DNA of 64,000 nucleotides from Nocardioides halotolerans DSM 19273 (GCF_000422805.1 NZ_KE383924.1:1-64000); one strand, 5' to 3'; positions 1 to 9,725 are shown, numbered from the stretch's first letter. A program made the numbers and translations. Notes: generated by a model from the letters alone, not told the origin.

Positions 1-1
1 C

Positions 2-1002
2 CTAGGGCGTGTTTCCTTAGTCCGGGCGTGGGGGGCTGATTTGCTGCTGACATGTCCCGTCAGAGATTGCTCAGCGACGCTCAATGGGAGCAGATCGCAC
101 CGTTGATGCCGTGTTCGGACGGGGTGAAGTCACGCCCCTTTCGCGACCACCGGCAGGTGGTCGAGGGAGTGATCTACCGGTTCCGTACCGGTGTCGCTTG
201 GCGTGACCTGCCTGAATCGTTCGGTCCGTGGCAGACGGTCTGGAAGCGGCACCACCGGTTCTCGATCGATGGCACTTGGGACAAGATCCACGCCCGGTTG
301 CTGGCCCAGGCCGACGCAGGCGGTGACATCGACTGGATGGTCAGCGTCGACTCCACGGTCAACCGCGCCCACCAGCACGCCACCAACACCCGCCGGGTCG
401 AGCAGCCCGTCGGCGACTCTCGCGCCGCACGTTCGGCACGAGCCGCGGCCCGCACAGGGGGCTGAATCGAGTTACACAAACCCGTGGGACGAGCCGCCCG
501 ATCATGCGATCGGACGCTCCCGTGGAGGTTTGTCGACCAAGATCCACCAGCTCGTCGACGGGCGTGGCCGACCCTTGGTCATCGCACTCACCCCAGGGCA
601 GGCCGGCGACTCCACGATGCTGCAGCCGCTGCTGGCCCAGCTCGCCGTGCGCCGGCTCGGTCGCGGACGGCCACGCACCCGACCGGTCGCGGTCATCGGT
701 GACAAGGCCTACTCCTCACGCAGCAACCGAACGGCACTGAGCAACCGGGGAATCAAGGCGGTGATCCCCCAACCCTCCGACCAGATCGGGCACCGCAAGC
801 GGCGCGGTTCGGCCGGCGGCAGGCCACCGGCGTTCAACGCCATGACGTACAAGGACCGCAACGTGGTCGAGCGTTCCTTCAACGACCACAAGCAATGGCG
901 CGGCATCGCCACCCGCTACGACAAGCTCGCTGTCACCTACCGAGGCGCCGTCGTCCTACGCGCCATCACCATCTGGCTGATGACTTAGGAGACATGCCCT
1001 AG
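2..1002 (+). mobile_element. IS5-family insertion sequence (IS427-like), complete
   Basis: Imperfect terminal inverted repeats bound the element. The left end (from base 2) and the reverse complement of the right end (to base 1002) match at about 18 of the outer 22 positions, both beginning CTAGGGC. The CTAG at each end fits the TA-type target duplication of IS427-like elements, so the strict element is probably about 5-999. It encodes one transposase split over two frames. Its left end lies at the window edge, so what it inserted into on that side cannot be seen. On the right it stops about 75 bp before an AraC-type regulator gene. Confidence 0.85.
52..988 (+). CDS. IS5-family DDE transposase in two overlapping frames
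   Basis: This is the transposase of the insertion sequence. The first frame (52-465, 137 aa) holds the N-terminal region and the first catalytic Asp (SVDSTVNRAH). It stops at a TGA at 463-465. The rest lies in the next frame up to 988 and contains the second Asp (GDKAYSS) and an exact Y(2)R(3)E(6)K signature around NVVERSF. The product joins smoothly near 452-462, at a run of five G, and needs a net +1 (or -2) shift. IS427-type elements often use two overlapping frames, so programmed frameshifting is likely, but a simple 1-nt indel would look the same. ATG at 52 is the only plausible start. Confidence 0.85.
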
Positions 1003-1076
1003 CGGTGCGACCCGGTTCCGCTGAGCGCGCAATCCGGATCAAGCGGGAATAGGTCCCGGTGGGCCACGATCGACCC

Positions 1077-2048
1077 ATGAGGCTGGGCAATCCGGTGGGC
1101 GACCCGGTGGGCGGATCGGAGGCTGCGCCGGCGGACGGTTCGGCGGCTGCCGACACCTTCGCCGACTTCGTCGACCACCTCGCCGAGGCGCTCGACGAGA
1201 CCGACAGCGCGGAGGAGCTGGCGGCGCGGTTCCACTTCTCGCGCTTCCACTTCGACCGGATGATCCGCAGCGTCGCCGGCGAGCCGCCGCAGGCGTTCCG
1301 TCGCCGGATCCTGCTGGAGCGCGCGGCGTACCGGATGGTCACGACGCGGGCGCCGCTCATCGACATCGCGGTGGAGGCGGGCTACGGCTCGCACGAGGCC
1401 TTCACCCGCGCCTTCACCCGGGCCTACGGCGTCGCGCCGGCGGCCTGGCGCAAGGCACCCGGCCGGATCCGGATCCCCGCGCCGAGCAACGTGCACTTCC
1501 ACCCACCCGGCAGCCTGCGGCTGCCCTCACGAGACAAGGTGTCCCCGATGGACCTCATGACACGCATGGTCGAGCACCACATCTGGCTGACCGGCGAGAT
1601 GGTGCGACTGGCCTCCCGGCTCACCGACCAGCAGCTCGACGCGCCCATCGGGGTCGACGTCGACGACGACGAGCAGACGATCCGCTCGCTGCTGTCGCGG
1701 CTGATCGGGCAGATGGGGATGTGGAACGCCGCGGTCGCCATGCGCGACTACGACTGGTCGGTCGAGGAGCACGAGTCGCTCTCCTCGATGCGCGAGCGGC
1801 TGGCCGCCGAGGGGCCGGCGTTCCTCACCCAGGTGCGCGACGTGGTCGAGCAGGACCGGCTCGACGACACCTTCGTGGACGCGCTGTGCGAGCCCGCCGA
1901 GGTCTTCACCTACGGCGGGATGATCGCCCACGTGCTGACCTTCGCGGCGCACCGGCGGACCCTCGTCGCGCTGTCGTTCGCCAAGCACGGCGTCGAGGAG
2001 CTCGGCTGGGGCGACCCGATGGTCTGGGTCGCGACGCCGACCGCGTGA
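1077..2048 (+). CDS. AraC-family helix-turn-helix regulator fused to a DinB-like domain
   Basis: The protein is about 323 aa. Residues 25-120 form an AraC/XylS double helix-turn-helix; the second helix pair is seen in DIAVEAGYGSHEAFTRAFTR followed by the usual FxxxYGxxPxxWR tail. From about residue 150 there is a four-helix DinB-like region with scattered His residues (MVEHHIW, HVLTFAAHRR), the type found in mycothiol-dependent or metal-binding enzymes. It is probably a one-component regulator whose DinB part senses a ligand. ATG 1077 is preferred; an in-frame GTG lies at 1059. It converges with menD and the stop codons abut (2048/2049). Target genes are unknown. Confidence 0.75.
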   Translation: MRLGNPVGDPVGGSEAAPADGSAAADTFADFVDHLAEALDETDSAEELAARFHFSRFHFDRMIRSVAGEPPQAFRRRILLERAAYRMVTTRAPLIDIAVEAGYGSHEAFTRAFTRAYGVAPAAWRKAPGRIRIPAPSNVHFHPPGSLRLPSRDKVSPMDLMTRMVEHHIWLTGEMVRLASRLTDQQLDAPIGVDVDDDEQTIRSLLSRLIGQMGMWNAAVAMRDYDWSVEEHESLSSMRERLAAEGPAFLTQVRDVVEQDRLDDTFVDALCEPAEVFTYGGMIAHVLTFAAHRRTLVALSFAKHGVEELGWGDPMVWVATPTA

Positions 2049-3620
2049 TCACGGCCTGAGCGCGCGGATCGCCTCGTCGAGCTCGCGGCGGCGGGACCGG
2101 TCGACGACGGCCTCGACGACCTCGATGCCGCCATTCGGCTCTGCTGGTCGGTACTGGGCGAGCGCGTGGTCGAGCTCGGCCGCGGAGCCGACCCGCCAGT
2201 GGGGCGTGCGGGTCGCCTGGCAGAGCGCGGCGAGGTCGACGTGGTGGGGAGTGCCGAAGAGGCGCTCGAACGCGTGCGCGTGGCCCTCGCCGCCCTGCTC
2301 GAGGGTCGCAAAGATCGAGCCGCCGTCGTCGTTGGCGACCACGATCGTGAGGTCGGGTCGCGGCTCGTCCGGGCCGATCACCAGCCCGGTGGCGTCGTGC
2401 AGGAACGTCACGTCACCCATCAGCGCGAGGTTGCGGTGGCCCTCACGGCGCGCGAGCGAGGCGCCGATCGCGGTCGACACGGTGCCGTCGATGCCGGACA
2501 GCCCGCGGCTGGCGACCACCTTGCGGCGGCTCCCGACGTCGTACGCCGTCGCCATCAGGTCGAGGTCGCGGATCGGGTTGGACGCCCCCACGACCAGGTG
2601 GCCACCGGGCGGCAGCGCCCGGCTGACCGCTCCCGCGACGTGGTACGCCGTGAACCCGGCACCGTCGACGAGCGCGTCGAGCTGGCGCGACACCGAGGCG
2701 TCGGCCTCCTGCCACGCGGCGAGCCAGGCCGGGTCGTCGGCGCCCTCCACCTCGACCGCGCCGACGGGCGTGACCGGGTAGGGGCGCGTCCACGAGCGGT
2801 CGGCGTCGAGCACCTCCACGCCGGCGCGCGACAGCAGACGCTGCACCGGCCGCGACAGCGTGGGGTGGCCGAAGACCACCACCCGCTCGACCCGCTCGCC
2901 GAGCTCGGTCGCCAGCAGCAGGCGGTAGGTGCGCAGCGCCGGGCCGGTGCGCGCGCCGCTCGACGGCTCGGCCAGCAGCGGCCAGCCCGCGGCGGCCGCG
3001 AGGCTGCGGGCCCGCGGCCCGGCGTCGTCGCCGGCGACCACCACCGTGCGCGGCCCGAGGTCGAGCCGCTCCGCGGGGAGGTCCGGCGGAGACGGTCGCT
3101 GCGCGACCTCCTCGACCACCGGTGGACGCCAGCGGTCGGCCGGCACCAGCGGGTCGTCGAGCTGGACGTTGAGGTGCACGACACCCGTGAGGTCCCAGCG
3201 CCCAGGGGCCGCGACGTCGAGCGTCGGGACCTGCGGGCCGAAGAGGCCGACCTGGTCGGTGGTCTGGTTGGCGTCGGTGCCGCGCAGCCGGGCCGGCCGG
3301 TCGGCGGTGACCACGACCAGCGGCACCCGCGCGTGGTGGGACTCGAGCACGGCTGGGTGCAGGTTCGCGGCCGCGGTGCCCGAGGTGCACATCACCGCGG
3401 CCCGCGAGCCACCCTTGGTCAGGCCGAGCGCGAGGAAGCCCGCGGTCCGCTCGTCGATGCGGGTGTGCAGCCGGAGCAGCCCCGCCTCGGCCGCGTCGTA
3501 CGCCGCGAACGCGAGCGGTGCGTTGCGCGAGCCCGGTGCGAGCACCACCTCGCGGACCCCGCTCGCCACGAGCGCGGAGACCGCCGCACGGGCCAGCTCC
3601 GTGGCGCTCACCGTGCTCAC
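2049..3620 (-). CDS. menD: 2-succinyl-5-enolpyruvyl-6-hydroxy-3-cyclohexene-1-carboxylate synthase
   Basis: MenD is the thiamine-diphosphate enzyme that joins isochorismate and 2-oxoglutarate in menaquinone synthesis, in the cytoplasm. The 523-aa product has the N-terminal LAPGSRNAPLA and CTSGTAAANLHPAV motifs that contact ThDP, a central domain, and a C-terminal ThDP/Mg region with GDVTFLHD and NDDGGSIF. The length is normal for the family. The GTG start at 3620 overlaps the menC stop by 4 bp (GTGA), so the two genes are translationally coupled with menC first. The open frame runs far upstream of this start, but that part is menC in another frame. Confidence 0.95.
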   Translation of the reverse strand: MSTVSATELARAAVSALVASGVREVVLAPGSRNAPLAFAAYDAAEAGLLRLHTRIDERTAGFLALGLTKGGSRAAVMCTSGTAAANLHPAVLESHHARVPLVVVTADRPARLRGTDANQTTDQVGLFGPQVPTLDVAAPGRWDLTGVVHLNVQLDDPLVPADRWRPPVVEEVAQRPSPPDLPAERLDLGPRTVVVAGDDAGPRARSLAAAAGWPLLAEPSSGARTGPALRTYRLLLATELGERVERVVVFGHPTLSRPVQRLLSRAGVEVLDADRSWTRPYPVTPVGAVEVEGADDPAWLAAWQEADASVSRQLDALVDGAGFTAYHVAGAVSRALPPGGHLVVGASNPIRDLDLMATAYDVGSRRKVVASRGLSGIDGTVSTAIGASLARREGHRNLALMGDVTFLHDATGLVIGPDEPRPDLTIVVANDDGGSIFATLEQGGEGHAHAFERLFGTPHHVDLAALCQATRTPHWRVGSAAELDHALAQYRPAEPNGGIEVVEAVVDRSRRRELDEAIRALRP

Positions 3621-4558
3621 AGCGCGCGCACCTCGGCCAGCCGCCGCTCCCAGTGCGCCACCCGGTCGGCGGTCGCGGCGAGCAGGTCGACGGCGTGCGG
3701 GTCGACGAGGGCGGCACCGACCGGCAGGTCGCCGTCGACGGGCAGCAGCGGCTGGGCGGCGACGTCGGCGGTCAGCAGCTGCACTGTCGCCAGGCCGCAC
3801 GCGTGGGGCAGCTCGGGCAGCGCGCCGGCCAGCGCGAGCCCGGCGGCGATCCCGACCGAGGTCTCCAGCGCCGACGACACGACGACCGGCAGCCCGATCT
3901 CCTCGGCGATCCGCAGGCAGGCGCGCACCCCGCCGAGCGGCTGCACCTTGAGCACCGCGATGTCGGCCGCCTCGAGGTCGCGGACCCGGTAGGGGTCGGC
4001 CGCCCGGCGGATCGACTCGTCCGCCGCGATCGGCACGTCGACCGCGCGGCGCACCGCCGCGAGCTCCTCGACGCTCGCGCAGGGCTGCTCGACGTACTCC
4101 AGCCCGCCCGCGGCCCGGTCGAGCGCGCCGATGGCGGCGACCGCGTCGTCGACCGGCCACGCGCCGTTCGCGTCGACGCGGAGCAGTCCCGAGGGCCCGA
4201 GCGCGTCGCGCACCGCCTCCACCCTGGCCTCGTCGTCGGCGAGCGTCTGGCCGGGCTCGGCGACCTTGACCTTGGCGGTGGCGCACCCGCCGTCGAGCAC
4301 GATCCGGTGCGCCTGGTCGGGCCCGACCGCGGGCACCGTCACGTTCACCGGCACCGCGTCACGCACCGGCGCGGGCCAGTCGCCCGCCGCCGCCTCCTCC
4401 GCGCAGCGGAGCCAGGGCTCGGCGACCTCGGGCGGGTACTCCAGGAACGGGCTCCACTCCCCCCACCCCGCCTCGCCGCGCAGCAGCAGGCCCTCACGGA
4501 CCGTGATGCCGCGGAACCGGGTGCGCAGCGGGATCGCGAACACCCGCACGTCGGCCAC
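3617..4558 (-). CDS. menC: o-succinylbenzoate synthase
   Basis: MenC dehydrates the MenD/MenH product SHCHC to o-succinylbenzoate. The 313-aa protein is an enolase-superfamily member. It has the catalytic KxK (AKVKVAEPG), metal ligands in RVDANGAW, EYVEQP and AADESI, and the second catalytic Lys in AVLKVQPLGG. It is the first gene of a menC-menD operon; its stop overlaps the menD start. The ATG at 4558 faces the GTG of the divergent ABC permease gene at 4625, so the 66 bp between them must carry both promoters. Confidence 0.93.
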   Translation of the reverse strand: MADVRVFAIPLRTRFRGITVREGLLLRGEAGWGEWSPFLEYPPEVAEPWLRCAEEAAAGDWPAPVRDAVPVNVTVPAVGPDQAHRIVLDGGCATAKVKVAEPGQTLADDEARVEAVRDALGPSGLLRVDANGAWPVDDAVAAIGALDRAAGGLEYVEQPCASVEELAAVRRAVDVPIAADESIRRAADPYRVRDLEAADIAVLKVQPLGGVRACLRIAEEIGLPVVVSSALETSVGIAAGLALAGALPELPHACGLATVQLLTADVAAQPLLPVDGDLPVGAALVDPHAVDLLAATADRVAHWERRLAEVRAL

Positions 4559-4624
4559 GGGACAAACCTAGGGCGAGCGGAGAAGGGGCGTGACCCCGAG
4601 CCGCTGCTGAGCGATGATCCCCCG

Positions 4625-7309
4625 GTGACGCTGCTCCGCGACCCCGTCTGGCGGGGCAGCCTCTGGGTGCAGGTCCGGCACTACGCGGCGTACGCCGTGG
4701 CGCTCGCGTTCGGCTCCGCGGCGCTCGCCGTGTCGGTGCTGTCCGGCCGACCGTTCCTCGACGCCGCGGACGTCGCGCTGGTGCGCGGCCAGCTCGACTC
4801 GGTGCCGGCCACCGCGCCCGCCGACGAGCAGGGCCGGGTCCGCGCCGCGGTGACGGACGGGTCGCCGCCGCGGGTGGAGCGCGCGGTGACCCGGTTCATG
4901 GACGACCTCGACGGTGGTGGCCCGCCGCTGGAGATCCGTCGCCCGGTGAGCTACCTCAACCCCAAGTCGCAGCTCGCGCCGTACGTCGTGAACCCGGCCA
5001 CCGGCGAGCGCGCCATCGGCGTGGTCTTCCAGGCGACCGGCGCGCTCGAGTCGCTGGTGGCCGCGCCCGGCTCCCCGGCGCCGACCGGCTCGGGCCTGTG
5101 GCTGCCCGACACCGTCGCCGACACCCTCCACCTGTCGGCCGGCGACCCCGTCGGGGTCCAGCTCGCCTTCCCGGGCGGCGACCCTCCCCCGACACCGGCG
5201 ACGGTGACCGGCGTCTACGAGACCGACCCCGACGGTGCACCCGAGGACCCGACCGGGCTGTGGGACCGCCTCACCGACGAGCTGCCGATCTGGCCGAGCC
5301 ACCTCGTGCCGACGACGACGAGCGTGCCGCTGGTGGTGGCCGACACCGACACCTACCGGGCGCTGGTCGACGGCATCCAGGAGCTCTCGGTGTCGACCTG
5401 GGACGTGGCACCGGGGGAGCCCGCCCGCATCGCCGACCTCGCGCGGCTCCACGACTCCACCGACGAGCTGCGCGAGGAGCTGAAGGACAGCGGGTCGGAC
5501 CTCCGCAAGCAGGTCAGCCACCACGGCACCAACCCCGTCACCCTCTCGACCGGGCTGTCGAGCATGGTCGTCGAGACGCGGTCGGGGCTGATCGCGACCG
5601 ACGAGGGCATCACCGCGGTGCGCGTGCTCGCCGCGGGCCTCTCCTGGCTCGTCGTCGCGCTGGCCGCGGTCGCGCTGCTCGTCCGCCGCCGCGGCGAGCG
5701 CCAGGTGCTGGTCGAGCAGGGGCGCTCGTCGGCCGAGCTCACGGTGCTGAGCCTCGTCGAGTCCGTGCTGCCGGTCGGGCTCGGCCTGCTCGCGGGCTGG
5801 TGGGCGAGCCCGCCCTTCGTGGCCGCCATCGTGGGCGACGACGGCGCGGCGCCTCGGCCGCGCGACGCGGTGCTGGTCGGGCTGGTCGTACTCGCCACTG
5901 TGGCGGTGGCCTCCGGCGCGGACGCGCTGGCCCGGCAGCGCCGCGCCTCCGGCCGCACGGTCGTCTCGGCCAGTCGGATCCCGTGGCGCAGCGCGGTCCT
6001 GGCGGTGGCCGCCGCCGGCGCGGTCAGCGCCTACCGCGGAGGCCGTGGGTTCGACGCGGTCACCGCCGCCTTCCCGCTGGCCGCGGTGGCCGCCGCGGCG
6101 ATCGTGGTGTCGACGGTGGCCACGACGCTGCTGGAGCGGCTCGTGCGCCGCTGGCTGCCCCGCCGGCTGGGGCCGCGGCTCGTCGTGTCGCGGCTGGCCC
6201 GCGACCCCGCCTCGGCCGCGGCGTTCCTCGCCGCCACGGTCGCCTTCGGCGCCGCGGGCTACGGGCTGCTCGTGCACGCGTCCGCCGACGACGCGACCAC
6301 CGACAAGATCGCCACGGCCGTCGGCGCCAACAGCGTGTTCGGCGTGAGCGACCCGGTGCCCGCCGCCGAGCTCGCGGCCGACGTGGGAGAGTCGACCGTG
6401 GTGCTGCGGACGGTCCCCCGCATCAACGACTTCACCGGCGACCGTCTCTACGCCGTCGACGCGGCGACGTTTGCCGAGGCCGCGAACTGGTCGCCGCGGT
6501 TCTCCGGCCGCGACGTCGACGACCTGCTCCGGCAGCTCCACGGCGGCGATGGCGACGCGGTGCCCGTGCTCCTCGCCGGCGACGACGCGCACGTGCCTGC
6601 GTCGGGCACGCTCGCGCGCGGAGACGAGTTCACCGTGCCCTACCGCGTGGTCGACCGCATCGCCGGCTTCGCGGGCTCGGGCCCGAGCCAGACCGTCCTG
6701 GTCGTCGACCAGGACGCGTTGCTCGCGATGGCGCCGTCCGGCGCGATCGACACGCTCGAGGCCGAGCTGTGGAGCGCCCGCGACGCCGACACGGTCGCCC
6801 GCGCGGCCCGCGCCGCCGGGCTGACGGTGTCGCTCCAGGACACTGCCGACGAGGTGCGCGCCGAGCACGCGACGCTCGTCGCCCGGTCGTGGGTGACGCA
6901 GTACCTCCAGGCGTTCATGGGGCTCGCGCTGGCGCTCGGGCTGCTCGTGCTCGCGGGGCTGCAGCGGCGCGACCGCGAGCAGCGGCGGCTCCAGGACCGG
7001 ACGCTGGCCGACCTCGGGCACTCGCGGCAGGTGGTCTCGCGCGCGGCCGGCGCGGCCCTGTCGCTGGTCGCCCTCCTCGGAGCGGCGGCGGGCGGCGCGT
7101 CGGCGTACGCCGTCACCGCGTCGCTCGCGACGCGGCTCGACCCCGAGCCGACGCTGCGCCCGCCGCTCGCGGTGACCGGCACGGGCCAGCTCGTGCTCGC
7201 CGCGGTGGCCTTCGGGGCGGCCGCGCTCGTGCTCACCCTGGCCAGCGCGGCCGCCGACCAGTGGCTCGGCAGGTCCCGGTCCGTCAACGAGCTGCTGCAC
7301 GATGAGTGA
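4625..7309 (+). CDS. FtsX-like ABC transporter permease
   Basis: This is an 894-aa integral membrane protein: an N-terminal membrane segment at about 25-45, a large extracytoplasmic domain to about 320, a bundle of membrane helices between about 340 and 560, a second extracytoplasmic domain, and two to three helices at the C-terminus. That is the duplicated FtsX/MacB-type layout of lipoprotein or peptide exporters. The GTG at 4625 precedes the first hydrophobic segment; the open frame extends further upstream but only as a shadow of menC. The stop overlaps the downstream ATPase gene by 8 bp. Substrate unknown. Confidence 0.85.
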   Translation: MTLLRDPVWRGSLWVQVRHYAAYAVALAFGSAALAVSVLSGRPFLDAADVALVRGQLDSVPATAPADEQGRVRAAVTDGSPPRVERAVTRFMDDLDGGGPPLEIRRPVSYLNPKSQLAPYVVNPATGERAIGVVFQATGALESLVAAPGSPAPTGSGLWLPDTVADTLHLSAGDPVGVQLAFPGGDPPPTPATVTGVYETDPDGAPEDPTGLWDRLTDELPIWPSHLVPTTTSVPLVVADTDTYRALVDGIQELSVSTWDVAPGEPARIADLARLHDSTDELREELKDSGSDLRKQVSHHGTNPVTLSTGLSSMVVETRSGLIATDEGITAVRVLAAGLSWLVVALAAVALLVRRRGERQVLVEQGRSSAELTVLSLVESVLPVGLGLLAGWWASPPFVAAIVGDDGAAPRPRDAVLVGLVVLATVAVASGADALARQRRASGRTVVSASRIPWRSAVLAVAAAGAVSAYRGGRGFDAVTAAFPLAAVAAAAIVVSTVATTLLERLVRRWLPRRLGPRLVVSRLARDPASAAAFLAATVAFGAAGYGLLVHASADDATTDKIATAVGANSVFGVSDPVPAAELAADVGESTVVLRTVPRINDFTGDRLYAVDAATFAEAANWSPRFSGRDVDDLLRQLHGGDGDAVPVLLAGDDAHVPASGTLARGDEFTVPYRVVDRIAGFAGSGPSQTVLVVDQDALLAMAPSGAIDTLEAELWSARDADTVARAARAAGLTVSLQDTADEVRAEHATLVARSWVTQYLQAFMGLALALGLLVLAGLQRRDREQRRLQDRTLADLGHSRQVVSRAAGAALSLVALLGAAAGGASAYAVTASLATRLDPEPTLRPPLAVTGTGQLVLAAVAFGAAALVLTLASAAADQWLGRSRSVNELLHDE

Positions 7310-8141
7310 GCGCGTGAGCGGCCACCCGCGCCCCCGGGTCGTCGCCACCCAGGTGGTGAAGGTCTACCGCGGCCTCACCGAGGAGGTGCAGGCGGTCCGG
7401 GGCGTCGACGTCGTCCTCGAGCCGGGCAGCCTGACCGCGGTGCTCGGACCCTCCGGCAGCGGGAAGAGCACGCTCATCCGGTTGATCGCGGGTCTCGACA
7501 GGCCCTCCGCCGGGACGGTCGCCCACGGCGACACCGTGCTCACCGAGCTCAGCACCTCGCGGCTGCGGAGGTGGCGGCGCAGGAACGTCGCCTTCGTGCA
7601 CCAGCGGCCCCGCAGCAACCTCGTCGAGCACCTCACGGCGACCGACCACCTCCGGATGGCGGGCGCGAGGGACACCGACGAGGTGCTCGCCTCGCTCGGG
7701 CTCGCGGAGCAGGCGCGGCACCGGGTCGACCAGCTGTCGGGCGGCGAGCAGCAGCGGCTCGCGCTGCTCACGGCGATGGCGGCGGGCCGCTCGCTGCTGG
7801 TCGCCGACGAGCCCACCGCGCACCTCGACGACGAGCGGGCGAGCCAGGTGCTCGAGCGGCTCCGCCGGGCGGCCGAGCGCGACGGCACCACCGTCGTCTA
7901 CACCACCCACGACCCGCGGATCACCGAGCAGGCCGACCGGCTGCTCCACCTCGACCACGGCGTGCTCACGACCGAGCACGACGTGCGCGCAGCGACCCGC
8001 CTGGGCGTCATCGACGCGAGCGGGCGGGTGCAGCTGCCGGCCGAGGCGCGGGCGCTGTTCCCGACCAGCAGGGTCGCGATCGAGATCGAGGACGGCCGCG
8101 TCGTGCTGCACCCGCCGGAGGGAGGTCCCGGCGATGCCTGA
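7302..8141 (+). CDS. ABC transporter ATP-binding protein with C-terminal extension
   Basis: This 279-aa ATPase has Walker A GPSGSGKST (about residues 51-59), signature LSGGEQQRL, Walker B LLVADEPT and the H-loop YTTHD. These put it in the MacB/LolD class that pairs with FtsX-like permeases. After the ATPase core (about residue 220) it has some 55 extra residues (VIDASGRVQLPAEARALFP) that resemble the short beta-rich AbrB/SpoVT-like tails seen on some actinobacterial ATPases. It overlaps the permease upstream and a second ATPase downstream by 8 bp each, so the three form one operon. Confidence 0.88.
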   Translation: MSERVSGHPRPRVVATQVVKVYRGLTEEVQAVRGVDVVLEPGSLTAVLGPSGSGKSTLIRLIAGLDRPSAGTVAHGDTVLTELSTSRLRRWRRRNVAFVHQRPRSNLVEHLTATDHLRMAGARDTDEVLASLGLAEQARHRVDQLSGGEQQRLALLTAMAAGRSLLVADEPTAHLDDERASQVLERLRRAAERDGTTVVYTTHDPRITEQADRLLHLDHGVLTTEHDVRAATRLGVIDASGRVQLPAEARALFPTSRVAIEIEDGRVVLHPPEGGPGDA

Positions 8142-8742
8142 GCCCGCGCGGGAGCCGCTGCTCGTCGCCCGCGACGTCTCGAGGTCCTACGACGTCCGCG
8201 GCCACGACGTCCTGGCGCTGCGCCCGACCAGCCTCGAGGTGCACGCGGGCGACGTGCTCGCGGTGACCGGACCGTCCGGCACCGGGAAGAGCACCCTCGT
8301 GTCGATCCTGGCCGGCTGGGACCGGCCCACCTCCGGCACGGTCGAGGGCACCGCGCGCACCGTGTTCGTGCCCCAGCGACTCGCGCTGCTGGACACGCTG
8401 ACCGTGCTCGACAACATCGCCGTCGCCGCGATGGAGCGCGCCGACGAGGTGCCGTCACTGGCCGCGGCGCTCGGTGTCGACCACCTGCTCGACAGGTTCC
8501 CGGGCGAGACCTCGCTGGGCGAGCGCCAGCGCGTCGGGCTGGCGCGCGCGCTGCACGCGAGGGCAGCGGTCACGATCCTCGACGAGCCGACCGCGCACCA
8601 GGACGGCGACCACACCCGGCTCGTGCTCGACGCCCTCGCCGCGACGACCCAGGACCGCGCGCTCGTGATCGCCACCCACGACGCGGTGGTGGTCGGCGTG
8701 GCGACCGCCGTCGTTCACCTCGAGGCGGCAGTGGCGAGCTGA
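8134..8742 (+). CDS. ABC transporter ATP-binding protein, second subunit
   Basis: This is a compact 202-aa ATPase with Walker A GPSGTGKST, Walker B VTILDEPTAHQD and H-loop ATHD. The signature loop reads SLGERQRVG instead of LSGGQ, so one composite ATP site may be weak. The pairing of a canonical and a degenerate ATPase with one double-FtsX permease suggests an asymmetric heterodimer. It ends 28 bp inside the convergent menE gene, so the two 3' ends overlap. Confidence 0.85.
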   Translation: MPEPAREPLLVARDVSRSYDVRGHDVLALRPTSLEVHAGDVLAVTGPSGTGKSTLVSILAGWDRPTSGTVEGTARTVFVPQRLALLDTLTVLDNIAVAAMERADEVPSLAAALGVDHLLDRFPGETSLGERQRVGLARALHARAAVTILDEPTAHQDGDHTRLVLDALAATTQDRALVIATHDAVVVGVATAVVHLEAAVAS

Positions 8743-9725
8743 ACCCGGTCGACCTTGCCGTTCGCGAGCATCGGCAGCGCGTCGAGCCGCACCAGCTGGC
8801 GTGGCGCCCACGACCGGGGGTGCGCCGCGCCGACCCAGTCGCGGGCGTCGTCCAGCGCGAGCTCGCCGACCACGAAGGCGACCAGCCGCATCCCCCACTC
8901 CTCGTCGGGGACGCCGAGCACCTCGACGTCGGTGACCGCGGGGTGCTCGCGCAGCCGGCGCGCGACCGCCGGCGCGGGGACGTTGACGCCGCCCGTCACG
9001 ACCATGTCGTCGAGCCGCCCGAGCACCCGGAGCCGGCCGTCCTCGTCGATCCGCGCGGCGTCCTCGGTGCGGAACCAGCCGTCGACCAGCACCCGCGCGG
9101 TCAGCGCGGGGTCACCGTCGTAGCGGTCGAACAGCGTCGGCCCCGCCACCCGCAGCCGGCCGTCGGCCTCGGTGTCGAGGCGCACGCCGTCGAGCGGGAC
9201 GCCGTCGTAGACGCAGCCGCCGGCGGTCTCCGCCGAGCCGTAGGTCGCCACGACGTGGACCCCTGCGTCCGCGGCCCGCCGCCGGAGGTCGGGTTCGATC
9301 GGACCGCCGCCCAGGAGGACCGTGCGCAGCGACCGCAGCGCCTCGGCGTCGGCGGCGGAGCCGAGCATCCGGTGCAGCTGGGTCGGCACCAGCGAGGCGT
9401 ACGCCGGCCGGCCGGCCTCGACGGCCGCGGCCAGCGAGGGGTGGTCGTCGAGGAGTACCGGCGGCTCGCCGGCGGCGACCGACCGGCACACGACCTGCGC
9501 GCCGGCGACGTACGACGCGGGGAGGGCGAGCAGCCAGCGGCCCTCGCCGCCGAGCCGCCGCGCGGTCGCGGCCACCGACGCGAGCACGGCCCGGCGCGAC
9601 AGCACCACCCGCTTCGGCGCGCCGGTCGAGCCCGACGTCTCGACCACGAGCGGCTCGTCGTCGGAAGCGCTCACCCACGCCCCGAGAGCGGCGACGACCT
9701 CGGTCGTCGTGCCGCCCAGCTCCAC
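8715..9725 (-). CDS. menE: o-succinylbenzoate-CoA ligase (AMP-binding)
   Basis: MenE activates o-succinylbenzoate with ATP and CoA. The 336-aa protein has the ANL-superfamily P-loop TSGSTGAPK near its N-terminus, ATYGSAET (A5), GWFRTEDAARID (A7), GRLDDMVVTGG (A8) and the C-terminal catalytic Lys in LANGKVDR. It is short because the N-terminal region of the longer homologues is missing, which is usual in actinobacterial MenE. GTG 9725 sits 6 nt after a TAGCGT box on its strand, suggesting a leaderless transcript. It is divergent from menA. Confidence 0.9.
   Translation of the reverse strand: MELGGTTTEVVAALGAWVSASDDEPLVVETSGSTGAPKRVVLSRRAVLASVAATARRLGGEGRWLLALPASYVAGAQVVCRSVAAGEPPVLLDDHPSLAAAVEAGRPAYASLVPTQLHRMLGSAADAEALRSLRTVLLGGGPIEPDLRRRAADAGVHVVATYGSAETAGGCVYDGVPLDGVRLDTEADGRLRVAGPTLFDRYDGDPALTARVLVDGWFRTEDAARIDEDGRLRVLGRLDDMVVTGGVNVPAPAVARRLREHPAVTDVEVLGVPDEEWGMRLVAFVVGELALDDARDWVGAAHPRSWAPRQLVRLDALPMLANGKVDRVQLATAASR

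Noticed and set aside
4568..7348. A 926-codon open frame on the minus strand
   Set aside because: It is a shadow of the ABC permease, with no motif and the composition of antisense frames.
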